DNA of 64,000 nt. Source: Altererythrobacter rubellus (lineage in GTDB: Bacteria > Pseudomonadota > Alphaproteobacteria > Sphingomonadales > Sphingomonadaceae). Shown here piece by piece: positions 9,265-18,327 of this stretch. The position numbers were made by a program, and so were the translations under genes. Every line of letters begins with the position of its first letter. Position 1 is the stretch's first letter. Location of the stretch: positions 1,240,001 through 1,304,000 of the forward strand of contig NZ_CP127221.1 in NCBI RefSeq assembly GCF_030284385.1, given 5' to 3'. The notes under the pieces are model-generated. The model made no database searches, was not told the DNA's origin, and saw nothing but the letters and a program-made list of their open reading frames with translations.

Positions 9265-9893
9265 CTGCTCTCTGCCGCATCATTGATCAATTTCTGGTCG
9301 ACTGCGACCGCTTCGACACATTTCGGTCGTGATGTGATCCGCTCGACATAGGCTTTGAACGCCGGCCGTTCTTCAATCGAACCAAACCGCAAGCCCCAGA
9401 TGAACTGGCTGCCGAAATAGACGTCTGCCATTGTGAAACGACTGCCTGCTGCGAAATCGTTTTGGCTTAGCCAATCGTGGCACGCACCCAATGTAAGGTC
9501 GAGCGAGCCGAACCCAGCCATGCCGCTGCGCTCGGGGGGCACCTCCCAGTTCATTGCCTTTGCGATTACCGCTTGTTCAAGCGGGCCAGCAGCAAAGAAC
9601 AGCCAGCGAAAATAGGCGGCGCGCTCATGCTCGTCAGGAAGCAATCCGGCTTGCGGGTGCGTTTCGGCGAGATAATGACAGATTGCCGCCGCTTCGGTCA
9701 CAATGTGATCATGCCCGCCATGATGGTGAACCAAAGTGGGCACTTTGTTCATCGGATTTATGCCTTTGAAGTTCTCTGGTCGCGTCGCCCAGTCAAACAC
9801 CACGTGCTCGTAGTCCGCGCCCGCCTCATGTAGCGCCCAGCGCGCAATCTGGCCTCGGCTCATCGCGACAGTGTAAAATGTGAACTCGGCCAT
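9261..9893 (-). CDS. Glutathione S-transferase family protein
   Basis: A 210-residue cytosolic GST. The N-terminal thioredoxin fold begins FTFYTVAMSRGQIARWAL. The cis-Pro loop is NKVPTLV, and TEAAAICHYLAE carries the residues that bind the glutathione gamma-Glu. The C-terminal helical domain includes FTMADVYFGSQFIWGL. Ser13 (MSRG) or the nearby Tyr7 may be the activating residue. It conjugates glutathione to electrophiles; the substrate is not predictable. It follows the MpaB-like gene by 27 bases and is probably co-transcribed with it. Confidence 0.9.
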   Translation of the reverse strand: MAEFTFYTVAMSRGQIARWALHEAGADYEHVVFDWATRPENFKGINPMNKVPTLVHHHGGHDHIVTEAAAICHYLAETHPQAGLLPDEHERAAYFRWLFFAAGPLEQAVIAKAMNWEVPPERSGMAGFGSLDLTLGACHDWLSQNDFAAGSRFTMADVYFGSQFIWGLRFGSIEERPAFKAYVERITSRPKCVEAVAVDQKLINDAAESS

Positions 9894-9920
9894 AGGCTCT
9901 CTCCCTCAGCTGAAGCTAAC

Positions 9921-10766
9921 TCAATTCTGCTTGAACGCCCAGCGCAGTGTTTTGCCCATTCCCCATGTTGCGGCGCGCGCAGGCAGGGCGGCGATGCCAG
10001 GGCGTTGCAGGCGCAGCATGGTGCGGGCAAACGGCGGCAGCATTTCGACTGCGTCGCCGCCGAGAACGCTCTGCATTCCTGGCGGGGTACCGGGCGGACG
10101 CTGCGTCAGCACCAACTGTGCAATTTCGCGTGCCTCAGGTGATGTCCGCAATTCATCGCGAAGCTCGCGGAGCACCTCTTCGGCCTCATTGCGATTGATC
10201 GGGACAGGATCTGCGCCCAATGCTTTCGCAATCACTGCAAACTGGCGATAGTACTCGTCTTGCTCATAGCCAGGCATATCGGGGCGCACATGGCGCAGAT
10301 ATCCAGCGAGAAAGCTCGAAGCTTCGGTCACATGCACCCAGGCCAGCGTACGCGGATTGGTCGCCGAATACGGTGTTCCATCCGGCAGTGTGCCTGAAAC
10401 CTTGGAATGGATGCGGTTGACCCGTTCGATAGCTTTCATCGCTTCGTCGCGATGAGCAAAGGTGGTCACTGCGATAAACTTCGCTGTGCGGCGCAGTCGC
10501 CCGTGCATGTCCTCGCGGAAATTCGAATGGTCTATCACGCCTTGCAATGCGTCAGGATGCAACATTTGCAGCAGCAGCGCGCGAATCCCGCCCACCATCA
10601 TGCCCACCAGATCGGCGTGCACCATGCGAATCGGCGAATCCCTTTCAAACAAGGCTTCGTCCGATGGTGGCGTTGGCTGCTCGCCTTGCGCTGTGTCATT
10701 GAACACACCGCGCACGCGCTCGACCAAGCCTAGGCGTAACTGTTCTATCGGATCGGTTCCTGCCAT
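9921..10766 (-). CDS. MpaB-like oxygenase (DUF2236)
   Basis: A 281-residue protein of the family containing fungal MpaB and the rubber oxygenase catalytic domain, which bind heme b in studied members. Typical motifs are LLLQMLHPDALQGVIDHSNF near residue 75, RRTAKFIAVTTFAHRDEA, and TLAWVHVTEASSFLAGY with a conserved His. ATG 10766 precedes the first homologous segment; further upstream the frame becomes non-homologous and would cross the cobS promoter. The substrate is unknown; pairing with a GST suggests lipid or xenobiotic oxidation, an inference only. It is divergent from cobS, 90 bases apart. Confidence 0.85.
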   Translation of the reverse strand: MAGTDPIEQLRLGLVERVRGVFNDTAQGEQPTPPSDEALFERDSPIRMVHADLVGMMVGGIRALLLQMLHPDALQGVIDHSNFREDMHGRLRRTAKFIAVTTFAHRDEAMKAIERVNRIHSKVSGTLPDGTPYSATNPRTLAWVHVTEASSFLAGYLRHVRPDMPGYEQDEYYRQFAVIAKALGADPVPINRNEAEEVLRELRDELRTSPEAREIAQLVLTQRPPGTPPGMQSVLGGDAVEMLPPFARTMLRLQRPGIAALPARAATWGMGKTLRWAFKQN

Positions 10767-10856
10767 TGGCGAACAATACAGCTTGTTATGGACTAATGAA
10801 AATGTTGACTTCGCAACGCTTGCAGCGGCGCGTGCACGTGTATAGGCGTTCGATGC

Positions 10857-11849
10857 ATGGCTAGCTTGATGGAAACCGATTACGATGGAACAGGCAAGAC
10901 CCTGTTTCCAGAGCCTGACACAGTACTCGACGTGCGTGACGCGTTCGGGATCGATGTTGATTGGCAAGTCCCCGCCTTCAGCCTAGCCGATGAGCGTGTG
11001 CCGGAGAAAGACGACAGCTATGTGTTCGATCCGGACACAACGCTAGCGATCCTTGCGGGCTTTGCACATAACCGCCGGGTGATGGTGCAGGGCTATCACG
11101 GTACGGGTAAATCGACCCACATCGAGCAGGTTGCAGCGCGCCTGAAGTGGCCCAGCGTTCGCGTGAACCTGGATGCGCATATCAGCCGAATCGATCTTGT
11201 TGGCCGCGACGCCATTGTTCTGAAAGACGGCCTGCAGGTAACTGAATTCAAGGAAGGCATTCTTCCGTGGGCATTGCAGCATGCCGTCGCATTGACCTTT
11301 GACGAGTATGATGCCGGTCGCCCAGACGTGATGTTCGTTATCCAGCGCGTGTTGGAAGCGTCAGGTGCATTGACGCTGCTCGATCAGAACAAGGTGATCA
11401 CGCCGAACAAATTCTTCCGTCTGTTCGCGACGACAAACACGGTCGGGCTGGGCGACACCAGCGGGCTGTATCACGGCACGCAAGCGATTAACCAGGCGCA
11501 GATGGACCGCTGGAATGTCGTTGTTGCGCTCAACTATCTCAAGCCGGAGGTGGAACAGAAGATCGTCAAGTCAAAGAGCCCGGAAACGGATGACAAGACG
11601 ATTGCCGACATGGTCAAGGTGGCTGATCTGACGCGTCAGGGTTTCATGAATGGTGACATCTCGACCGTCATGAGCCCGCGTACCGTTATGACCTGGGCGC
11701 AGAATGCGGAGATATTCAAATCGATTGGCTTCGCATTCCGGCTTTCGTTCCTGAACAAATGCGACGAATCCGAACGGGTGATCGTGAGCGAATACTACCA
11801 ACGCGTGTTTGACGAAGATCTGCCGAGCGGTGCCGGAAAAATGTCCTAA
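10857..11849 (+). CDS. cobS: CobS-type AAA+ ATPase (cobaltochelatase subunit family)
   Basis: A 330-residue AAA+ protein very similar to CobS, the ATPase of the aerobic Co-chelatase CobNST. Walker A is GYHGTGKS (79-86), Walker B is ALTFDEYD, and a sensor-1-like region reads [12 protein letters not shown]. The N-terminal [11 protein letters not shown] and C-terminal segments follow the family. In CobNST the partner CobT carries a VWA domain and is usually encoded beside cobS. Here no cobT follows: the next gene is PBP1A after 40 bases. Either cobT is elsewhere or the protein serves another VWA partner. An ATG at 10869 is an alternative start. Confidence 0.9.
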   Translation: MASLMETDYDGTGKTLFPEPDTVLDVRDAFGIDVDWQVPAFSLADERVPEKDDSYVFDPDTTLAILAGFAHNRRVMVQGYHGTGKSTHIEQVAARLKWPSVRVNLDAHISRIDLVGRDAIVLKDGLQVTEFKEGILPWALQHAVALTFDEYDAGRPDVMFVIQRVLEASGALTLLDQNKVITPNKFFRLFATTNTVGLGDTSGLYHGTQAINQAQMDRWNVVVALNYLKPEVEQKIVKSKSPETDDKTIADMVKVADLTRQGFMNGDISTVMSPRTVMTWAQNAEIFKSIGFAFRLSFLNKCDESERVIVSEYYQRVFDEDLPSGAGKMS

Positions 11850-11862
11850 GGGACTGGCAATC

Positions 11863-11886
11863 ACTGTGTTAATTGGATAACACAGT
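11863..11886 (+). other. Perfect 9-bp hairpin abutting the PBP1A start codon
   Basis: ACTGTGTTA and TAACACAGT pair perfectly around a 6-base loop. The 3' arm ends 3 bases before the PBP1A ATG, where a ribosome-binding site would be, and no clear Shine-Dalgarno is present. There is no T-run, so it is not a classical terminator of cobS. It could occlude translation initiation or be a protein-binding dyad. Confidence 0.5.
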
Positions 11887-11889
11887 CCG

Positions 11890-14070
11890 ATGTTTGCCTG
11901 GCTTCGATCATCCCGACGGAGGAATCGCTCAACGGATCGCTATGAAGATGGTCGGCCGAAGGCTGGCTATTATGCGCTCCAAGATCCCTACGGCAGTGCG
12001 CTTGAGGATTTCGACGACGCATTCGATTTTCGGCCGGATGCACCGCGCCGGAAGCGCCGCTTCTGGCACCGTAAGCCCAAGCTGAATTCCGGCATCGAGC
12101 AGCCCCGTTTTGGCGAGCAATGGAAAGAGCCTGAAACCCGCTGGTATCAACCGAGCCATTATCGCGGCCGGCGTAAACGCTGGTGGCTGGTCAGGTTGAT
12201 CGCGGCATTGCTGGCGATCTTCATCGCTATTGTTGCTTGGCTTGCGATAACTGCTCCGCTTGGAAAATCGCTAGAACCGATTGCACCTCCGCAGATAACT
12301 TTGCTCGCAAGCGACGGAACGCCGATCGCTCGAAGTGGGGCGTCGGTGGATGCGCCGGTTTTGGCGAGCGAATTGCCTGATCATGTTGTTGGTGCATTCC
12401 TTGCGATTGAGGACCGGCGTTTCTATTCGCATTGGGGCATCGATCCACGCGGGATCGCACGGGCAGCTTGGACAGGTGTGGGCGGTGGCAGCACAATCAC
12501 CCAGCAGCTGGCCAAATTCACATTTCTTACCCCGGAACAGACACTTTCGCGCAAGGCCCGTGAGGCATTGATCGCGTTCTGGTTGGAAACCTGGCTGACC
12601 AAGGATGAAATCCTGTCGCGCTATCTTTCCAATGCCTATTTCGGAGATAATCAATACGGGCTGCGCGCTGCCAGCCTCCACTATTTCTACCGTCAACCGG
12701 AAAACCTGAGGCCGGAGCAGGCAGCAATGCTTGCCGGACTACTGAAGGCACCTTCGCGGCTTGCGCCCACTCGCAACTACGATCTGGCTGAAGAGCGCAT
12801 GCGATTGGTGATCGGCGCGATGGCGGAAGAACGCTATTTGACCGATGCCCGCGCGAGAAATCTGCCGTCACCCAGGCTTGATGTGCGCAATCGCAATCGG
12901 TTGCCGACGGGCACCTACTTCGCGGATTGGGCACTTCCTATCGCCCGCCAGAGTGCCGAAGCGAGCTATGCCAAGCAAACGCTGACAACCACCCTTGATG
13001 CGCGCCTCCAAGGGGTGGCGAGCCGGGCAGTCGCGAATGCTGCATTGGGGAATGCTCAGGTTGCTTTGGTCGCAATGCGGCCGAGCGGCGAAGTGGTCGC
13101 GATGATCGGCGGCAAGGATTATGCGAATTCGCCATTCAACCGTGCAACACAGGCAAAGCGGCAGCCGGGATCGACCTTCAAGCTGTTCGTTTATCTGGCC
13201 GCGCTTGGATCGGGAATGCGACCAACGGACCGCATCGATAATACGCCGATTGAGACAGGTTCCTACCGTCCAAAGAATGCCGCAGAACGCTATTCAGACA
13301 GCCTGACGCTTGAACAGGCATTTGCTTCGTCCAGCAACGTTGCAGCGGTTCGGCTTTTTAATCAGCTTGGGAGCAAACGGGTGATCGAAACCGCGCGGAA
13401 TCTGGGCATCACGTCCCCTCTGCCAGAGGGTGATCCCAGCCTGGCGCTAGGCACTTCGACGATGAGCCTGCTGGAACTCACCAGTGCCTATGCGGCGGTC
13501 GCTGCCGATGCCTATCCGGTTGAACCTCATGCTTTCCTGCAAGAGGAAGAAGGGTGGATTGAATGGCTCTTTGATGGACAGTCACATTTCCCGGGGCGTG
13601 TGCAAAGCGACATGGAACGTTTGCTGCGCGCGGCAATCAATGATGGTACAGGCAAAGCTGCGATGCTCGCTGGGCCGAATTTCGGCAAGACAGGGACAAC
13701 ACAGGATTATCGGGATGCTGTGTTCGTAGGTTATGCTGGCGATCTTGTGGTCGGCGTTTGGGTTGGCAATGATGACAACACCTCGCTCAATGGTGTGACC
13801 GGCGGCGGATTGCCCGCGCGTATCTGGCGCAATTTCATGCGCGGTGCGCGGGCCGGAAGTGACATCGTAGAACCGGCAGAGCGACCCGATCCGGAAGGGC
13901 CGATCCGCCCGCTCGACATCGAGGAACTGCGAGACATCCCGATTGATGACAACGGTCCAACCCTGTCAGTCGAACAGGAAGGGCTGACGGTGGTGACTGA
14001 GATTGACGGTCTGCCTGTGGAGTTTCGACTGACCGAAGACGGACTCGAAATTGAATCTGGCAGGCGTTAG
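11890..14070 (+). CDS. Bifunctional penicillin-binding protein 1A family
   Basis: Class A PBP of 726 residues that polymerises and cross-links peptidoglycan from the periplasmic face. A 97-residue, strongly charged cytoplasmic N-terminus precedes one membrane helix (about 98-121). The GT51 domain has AIEDRRFYSHWGID and GGSTITQQLAK (catalytic Glu174). The transpeptidase has SxxK in GSTFKLF (about 427), SxN in SSNVA and KTG in FGKTGTTQDYRDAVFVGY (about 599). The long Arg/Asp-rich N-terminus with YYALQDPYGSALEDFDDAFD is a lineage trait and a possible interaction site. It follows cobS and overlaps the convergent thioesterase stop by 4 bases. Confidence 0.93.
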   Translation: MFAWLRSSRRRNRSTDRYEDGRPKAGYYALQDPYGSALEDFDDAFDFRPDAPRRKRRFWHRKPKLNSGIEQPRFGEQWKEPETRWYQPSHYRGRRKRWWLVRLIAALLAIFIAIVAWLAITAPLGKSLEPIAPPQITLLASDGTPIARSGASVDAPVLASELPDHVVGAFLAIEDRRFYSHWGIDPRGIARAAWTGVGGGSTITQQLAKFTFLTPEQTLSRKAREALIAFWLETWLTKDEILSRYLSNAYFGDNQYGLRAASLHYFYRQPENLRPEQAAMLAGLLKAPSRLAPTRNYDLAEERMRLVIGAMAEERYLTDARARNLPSPRLDVRNRNRLPTGTYFADWALPIARQSAEASYAKQTLTTTLDARLQGVASRAVANAALGNAQVALVAMRPSGEVVAMIGGKDYANSPFNRATQAKRQPGSTFKLFVYLAALGSGMRPTDRIDNTPIETGSYRPKNAAERYSDSLTLEQAFASSSNVAAVRLFNQLGSKRVIETARNLGITSPLPEGDPSLALGTSTMSLLELTSAYAAVAADAYPVEPHAFLQEEEGWIEWLFDGQSHFPGRVQSDMERLLRAAINDGTGKAAMLAGPNFGKTGTTQDYRDAVFVGYAGDLVVGVWVGNDDNTSLNGVTGGGLPARIWRNFMRGARAGSDIVEPAERPDPEGPIRPLDIEELRDIPIDDNGPTLSVEQEGLTVVTEIDGLPVEFRLTEDGLEIESGRR

Positions 14071-14498
14071 CGGTCTGCCATCAGTATATTCATCACTGCT
14101 GTTGCGATTGGCCGATTGCGATCATCCTGCCATGCTTCCACAGTAATATTGGCATTGCGCCGCCCAAGTCGCGTGATCCGCCCCTGAGCGAAAGTTTTCT
14201 TGCGCTTGCCAGCGCTTAAGAACTGGACAGTGATGTTGATCGGCTTGAGTTGCGGGTCGCGATCTTCGCGCTGCAAGATTGCGCGCAATGCAGCGTAGCC
14301 GGCTGTTTCAAGCAATCCGCTTGTGGCCCCGCCGTGGAACGCACCAGGTCTGCCCTCGATGATCGAGCTGAACTCGACTGTGAGAACAGGTAAGCCGTCA
14401 TCGCCCAGACTGTGGACGGATATGCCAAGCGAGCGCGCGTAAGCGGTCAGGAACCGGTCAAGATCCGCGTTACCGGTCACTGCGCGGGTCCTTATCAA
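14067..14498 (-). CDS. PaaI-family hotdog thioesterase
   Basis: A 143-residue single hotdog domain. The central helix motif IIEGRPGAFHGGATSGLLETAGYAAL carries the HGG...(E/D) pattern of PaaI-type acyl-CoA thioesterases; KPINITVQFLSAG and GRITRLGRRNANITVEAW are the usual strands. It is expected to hydrolyse an acyl- or aryl-CoA in the cytoplasm. Its start lies 29 bases inside the upstream thioesterase gene, so translation is coupled; the two paralogues may form a heteromer. Confidence 0.85.
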   Translation of the reverse strand: MIRTRAVTGNADLDRFLTAYARSLGISVHSLGDDGLPVLTVEFSSIIEGRPGAFHGGATSGLLETAGYAALRAILQREDRDPQLKPINITVQFLSAGKRKKTFAQGRITRLGRRNANITVEAWQDDRNRPIATAVMNILMADR

Positions 14499-14922
14499 TG
14501 GTCATGAACACACCTGCCATCGTAGCGACCGGATCGCTGCGGTTCCCATCATGGGCAATGCCGCGCACGAAGGCGGCAGAACGGGTAATGCGATAACATT
14601 CAACTCGTCCCAGGACTGAACTGCGCTCTTTCGCGGGCCGTTGATAGTCCACGCGCAGGTCCAGCGTTGCAATGGGCGTGAAGACTTTCTTTGTGTGCCA
14701 GATGCTCATGCCTGACGCCATGTCGAGCAGGCTGACAATAGGCCCTGATGCAAGCACATGACGGTCTTCCTCGCCCAGCAAATCTTCTCGCCAGGGCAGT
14801 TCCAATTCCACCCAGTCTTCACCATGGTCTGAGTATTGCAAGCCCAGCCAACCCGAATGGCCATGCTGGCAGAAGAACTGCAACGCCTGTTTGGGATCGA
14901 AAGGAGGCAAGTCTTTAGCCAT
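14470..14922 (-). CDS. Hotdog-fold thioesterase family protein
   Basis: A 150-residue hotdog protein: GHSGWLGLQYSDHGEDWVELELPW, then PIVSLLDMASGMSIW in the helix, and IATLDLRVDYQRPAKERSSV. The catalytic position reads SLLDMASG instead of HGG, so the active-site composition differs from its downstream partner. ATG at 14922 (MAKDLPPFD) matches family N-termini; ATG 14934 and starts farther upstream are possible. It overlaps the next gene by 29 bases. The tandem arrangement suggests a working pair. Confidence 0.8.
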   Translation of the reverse strand: MAKDLPPFDPKQALQFFCQHGHSGWLGLQYSDHGEDWVELELPWREDLLGEEDRHVLASGPIVSLLDMASGMSIWHTKKVFTPIATLDLRVDYQRPAKERSSVLGRVECYRITRSAAFVRGIAHDGNRSDPVATMAGVFMTIDKDPRSDR

Positions 14923-15116
14923 TGTCCTAACCATTGCCTGCAAGGCTCTGTCCTTACAATGTTTTAATTTTTCAGAGCGCGTTCTGAGCGCCATTCCTTT
15001 GCTGGTCCGCTGGCCAATCAAGCTGCACGCGATATGTTGTGGCGTGAAGCGGAACTGTCCGGCAGCCTAATGCTCCCAGCTATTGCTAGAGGCAAGCGAT
15101 CAGCGGTGGCTGAAGC

Positions 15117-15602
15117 CTAAAATGCGTTCCCGGCCAGCGCATCAATCGCACCTTGCAGAATGATTGCCGCTGCATGACTGTCGATTTTTTCCGCGCGTTT
15201 GGCACGGCTCATGTCCTGCCCGATCATCGCGGCCTCTGCACTTTGCGTGGACCAGCGCTCGTCCCATAGCAGCACGGGCAAATCAAATGCCTCGTTCAAA
15301 TTGCGCGCATATGCGCGAGCTGACTGCGCCCGCGGACCTTCACTGGCGTCCATGTTGCGTGGCAGGCCGATCACTATGCCCTTAATGCTGCGCTCCTTGA
15401 TCAGCGCAGCCAGAGCTTCGCGATCACGCCCGAATTTGCCGCGCGCCAGTGTCTTGCCCGCTGTTGCAAATCGCCAACCCGCGTCGCTGGTTGCGATGCC
15501 GATGGTCTTGGTTCCTAGGTCCAGCCCGAGCAAAGCGCCTCCGTCAGGCAGCGCATCGCGCAAATCAGCCGCGCTGTCGGTGATCAGCGGTTTTGTGCCC
15601 AT
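15117..15602 (-). CDS. ruvX: Holliday junction resolvase-like protein RuvX (YqgF)
   Basis: A 161-residue RNase H-fold nuclease of the YqgF/RuvX family, linked to pre-16S rRNA 5'-end maturation and possibly junction resolution. It shows LLGLDLGTKTIGIATSD (first catalytic Asp), IKGIVIGLPRNMDASEGPRA (the conserved GLP), LLWDERWSTQSAE and KRAEKIDSHAAAIILQ (C-terminal Asp-equivalent DSHAA). It overlaps the DUF3089 gene by 19 bases and ends the pyrE-to-ruvX operon. Confidence 0.92.
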   Translation of the reverse strand: MGTKPLITDSAADLRDALPDGGALLGLDLGTKTIGIATSDAGWRFATAGKTLARGKFGRDREALAALIKERSIKGIVIGLPRNMDASEGPRAQSARAYARNLNEAFDLPVLLWDERWSTQSAEAAMIGQDMSRAKRAEKIDSHAAAIILQGAIDALAGNAF

Positions 15603-16720
15603 ATTTCCACCCGGCGTTTGACGTCGGCCTGCAAATTCGCCCAGAACAGCGGGATGTCATAGACGTGATAGTCATTGCCCGGCAGAACATAGCGACCCAG
15701 ATCAGGAGGATCGCCAATCAGCAATATTCCGCGCGGATCGCAGCGAGCGGGGACAGCGTCAGCCACAAGTGCGCCGTCGGTCAGATCGGTTTCAGGTACC
15801 AATGTGCCCAGATTTGCGCTGGCTGGCGCAGTTCCGCCGCGCGTTCCCGTCAGCGGATTCGTGCAAAGCACCGGGCTGCTCCCGCGTGACCCTCCATTGA
15901 AGCCGACTGATCGGCTGTAATAGGCTTTGACCTGCGATGGATCGGCTGGCTCGGCATAGCTCGCCCAGCTAAGGATACAGCCGGCCTGATCAGACGCGGT
16001 GCAAGCCGGCAGCCCCATAAGCGGCAAATCATGGGTTTCAGAAATCGGCCAGCCGACAACATATGCGGCGGCGATCCGATCGGCGAGTGGGGACCCGGCG
16101 ACCCGCTCGCTGAGCAGGCTCATCATGTGGAGTGAGCCTTGACTGTGGCCGGCGAGCACAATCGGTAGGTCAGGATCTATGGTATCAACAAAATACGCAA
16201 ATGCCTGTGCAACATCGCGGTAAGCGGTGTCGAAAGCCATTTGACCCTCGGGCTTGTCGGTCATGAACGCACCGATTGTCGCTTGGCGATAGCGCGGCGC
16301 CCAGATCTCGCTCGCTTTGCTAAAAGGGCTGGCCATTCCGCGCAAATATACGCGTGCGACGCGTTCCGCATCTTCATCACCCAGTTCGGCATTCCAGCTC
16401 GACCGACTGAGGTAACTGGTCGGATGGACGAAAAAGACTGCAAAATCGGGTGGTGAGGGGTCAGCCGGAGTAGGCAGCAAGCCGCGATTATTGGCGTAAT
16501 CTGGCTGCCAGCGAACCAACTCGTCGCCCTTTCCCGGACGAACAAACCACATATCCGTTTCTGCATAGGCATTTTCGGCAAGCGCCTCTTGCTCAACGAA
16601 TTGCTCGGTCGGAACAAAGGCAAGCGCGGTCAATTCCGCCGCCCAAACGCGCAGGACCATGAGGCCCGCAATCACCAAGACGATGATCACGGCTACGAGA
16701 TAAAGGAACTTCTTAGCCAT
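15584..16720 (-). CDS. DUF3089 domain-containing alpha/beta-hydrolase-like protein
   Basis: A 378-residue protein with an N-terminal signal anchor (FLYLVAVIIVLVIAGLMVL). The body is a DUF3089 domain resembling lipases: DFAVFFVHPTSYLSRSSWNA near residue 95 and PIVLAGHSQGSLHMMSLLSE, with GHSQG as the nucleophile elbow. The C-terminal LPGNDYHVYDIPLFWANLQ contains a candidate catalytic His. It is probably exported or membrane-tethered with the hydrolase domain in the periplasm; the substrate is unknown. It sits 12 bases after lepB. Confidence 0.85.
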   Translation of the reverse strand: MAKKFLYLVAVIIVLVIAGLMVLRVWAAELTALAFVPTEQFVEQEALAENAYAETDMWFVRPGKGDELVRWQPDYANNRGLLPTPADPSPPDFAVFFVHPTSYLSRSSWNAELGDEDAERVARVYLRGMASPFSKASEIWAPRYRQATIGAFMTDKPEGQMAFDTAYRDVAQAFAYFVDTIDPDLPIVLAGHSQGSLHMMSLLSERVAGSPLADRIAAAYVVGWPISETHDLPLMGLPACTASDQAGCILSWASYAEPADPSQVKAYYSRSVGFNGGSRGSSPVLCTNPLTGTRGGTAPASANLGTLVPETDLTDGALVADAVPARCDPRGILLIGDPPDLGRYVLPGNDYHVYDIPLFWANLQADVKRRVEIWAQNR

Positions 16721-16732
16721 TGCCTGCGCGCG

Positions 16733-17626
16733 CTATTCCGCGCTGGAATATTCGGCCTTGGGCGCGCGCAGTGTCGACCAAGAACGGTTATCACGCAGCG
16801 CAGACCACCAGGTAAACGGGTTCCAGCTGGCTGAGCCGTTTAGCGAAAAGGTTATGAACTCTGCGCGCCCACCGATGTTTTCGAGCGGCACGGCGCCCAT
16901 CAGTCCGCGATCGCTATTTAGCTCGCGGCTATCGGCAGAGTGGTCCCGGTTGTCGCCCATCACGAAGACTTCGCCTTCCGGAATGGTGATTTGTTCGAAA
17001 TTGTCGAGCAATTGGTCTTCAAGATGGTCAATCACCAGAAACGAAGCGCCGTTGGGCATTGTCTCGCGATAGGCGGGCACTTCGTAATATTGTGTGCCGT
17101 CGGCATCCCGCACGAGGTAGGCTGAAAAGGCACTAAGGCAGGGCGATCCCTCGCATAGCAGCTCCGGCTCGAACGGGATTTTGACGTTGGGCACTATCTC
17201 GCGCTTCACTGGCTCACCGTTCAGGATAATGATGCCATTTTCGACTGCAATCGTATCGCCGGGAAGGCCAACAACGCGCTTGATATAATCCTCGTCGCGA
17301 ACCGGATGAACCGGGATGACAACGTCACCATATTCCGGCGTATCGCCTAAAATCCGCCAATCGCCGCGCGGTAGAAGGTGGAAGCTCGCCGAAGCCCAGC
17401 TCCAGCCATAGGGATACTTGCTGACCACCAGGCGATCGCCCACCCAAAGGCTCGGCATCATTGACGTCGACGGGATGTAGAATGGTTTTGCCACCAGGCT
17501 GTGAAAAACGAGCACGGCGAGAAGCATCAGGCTGAGCCCGCGCAATTCCGCGAGCCAGTTTACCTTTTCTTCGGTGTCCTTGGATTTGATCTTGTCGTTT
17601 GTCACAGTGTCAGAGCCGGTAGCCAT
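16733..17626 (-). CDS. lepB: Signal peptidase I
   Basis: Membrane-bound serine endopeptidase that removes Sec/Tat signal peptides. At 297 residues it has a cytoplasmic N-terminus, then a membrane segment (LRGLSLMLLAVLVFHSLV). The nucleophile Ser is in YIPSTSMMPSLWVGD, the general-base Lys in DEDYIKRVVGLPGD, and the box E motif GEVFVMGDNRDHSADSR follows. An insert with two Cys (LLCEGSPCLSAF) lies between boxes D and E and could form a periplasmic disulfide. It starts 15 bases after acpS; in many alphaproteobacteria rnc and era follow, but not here. Confidence 0.95.
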   Translation of the reverse strand: MATGSDTVTNDKIKSKDTEEKVNWLAELRGLSLMLLAVLVFHSLVAKPFYIPSTSMMPSLWVGDRLVVSKYPYGWSWASASFHLLPRGDWRILGDTPEYGDVVIPVHPVRDEDYIKRVVGLPGDTIAVENGIIILNGEPVKREIVPNVKIPFEPELLCEGSPCLSAFSAYLVRDADGTQYYEVPAYRETMPNGASFLVIDHLEDQLLDNFEQITIPEGEVFVMGDNRDHSADSRELNSDRGLMGAVPLENIGGRAEFITFSLNGSASWNPFTWWSALRDNRSWSTLRAPKAEYSSAE

Positions 17627-17641
17627 ATCTTTGTGTCGCGT

Positions 17642-18049
17642 TCAGCCTAGGATTGGATGCGATTCGATGATCACGAATGCCTGCGCCCATGGATGATCGT
17701 CGGTGAGAGTGAGATGAATGAAGGCCTCATGGCCATCCGGCGTCAATTCCGCAAGCCGTTTCGCAGCGCCACCCGCGAGCGCTAGGGTTGGCGCACCCGA
17801 TGGCGCATTAACAACGCCGATATCTTTCATATAGACACCGCGTTTGAAACCAGTGCCTACAGCTTTGCTGAAAGCTTCCTTTGCAGCGAAGCGCTTGGCG
17901 TAGGTTCCCGCGATAGTGAATGGCCGACGGCGTGCCTTGGCGCGCTCTATCTCTGTGAAGACCCGGTATTCAAACCGCTCGCCATAACGCTCGAGCGAAT
18001 TTTGGATCCGCTCGATACTGCATAGGTCAGAGCCGAGCCCGATGATCAT
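17642..18049 (-). CDS. acpS: Holo-[acyl-carrier-protein] synthase
   Basis: Transfers 4'-phosphopantetheine from CoA to apo-ACP, activating fatty acid synthesis. It is 135 residues with both family motifs: [13 protein letters not shown] (Mg-binding Asp) at the N-terminus and [16 protein letters not shown] (catalytic Glu/Lys) centrally. The ATG overlaps the stop of the small membrane-protein gene as ATGA, indicating coupling. It lies between pdxJ and lepB, as in many alphaproteobacteria. Confidence 0.95.
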   Translation of the reverse strand: MIIGLGSDLCSIERIQNSLERYGERFEYRVFTEIERAKARRRPFTIAGTYAKRFAAKEAFSKAVGTGFKRGVYMKDIGVVNAPSGAPTLALAGGAAKRLAELTPDGHEAFIHLTLTDDHPWAQAFVIIESHPILG

Positions 18050-18327
18050 GATCCACCTCGTAAAATCATAGCTGCCAGCAGGAACACGATCATCCAGTGC
18101 AAAATGACCTGAGTCTTCACGAGATAATGCGCGGGGTCACCTTTCGCCATCTTAAGGGTCATGCCGTAGCCAAAGATTTGAAGGAGCGGCCATAAAATCG
18201 CAAATGAAAGAGCGATTCCGGTCCACAGGGAATAGCCGAGCAATGCAATGCTCAGGACGAACGACAGGGCTCCGGCCAAAAACCAGCCGAACTGAGCGCT
18301 GGTAACCTGAGCCTGTTCGCTGCTCAC
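18046..18327 (-). CDS. Small conserved-context integral membrane protein, function unknown
   Basis: A 93-residue protein with three likely membrane helices: [40 protein letters not shown] and [16 protein letters not shown]. The short loop [13 protein letters not shown] is basic. It overlaps pdxJ upstream and acpS downstream by 4 bases each, so it is certainly translated as part of the operon. I do not recognise a family. Its fixed place between pdxJ and acpS suggests a role in membrane or lipid biogenesis, but that is only context. Confidence 0.75.
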   Translation of the reverse strand: MSSEQAQVTSAQFGWFLAGALSFVLSIALLGYSLWTGIALSFAILWPLLQIFGYGMTLKMAKGDPAHYLVKTQVILHWMIVFLLAAMILRGGS

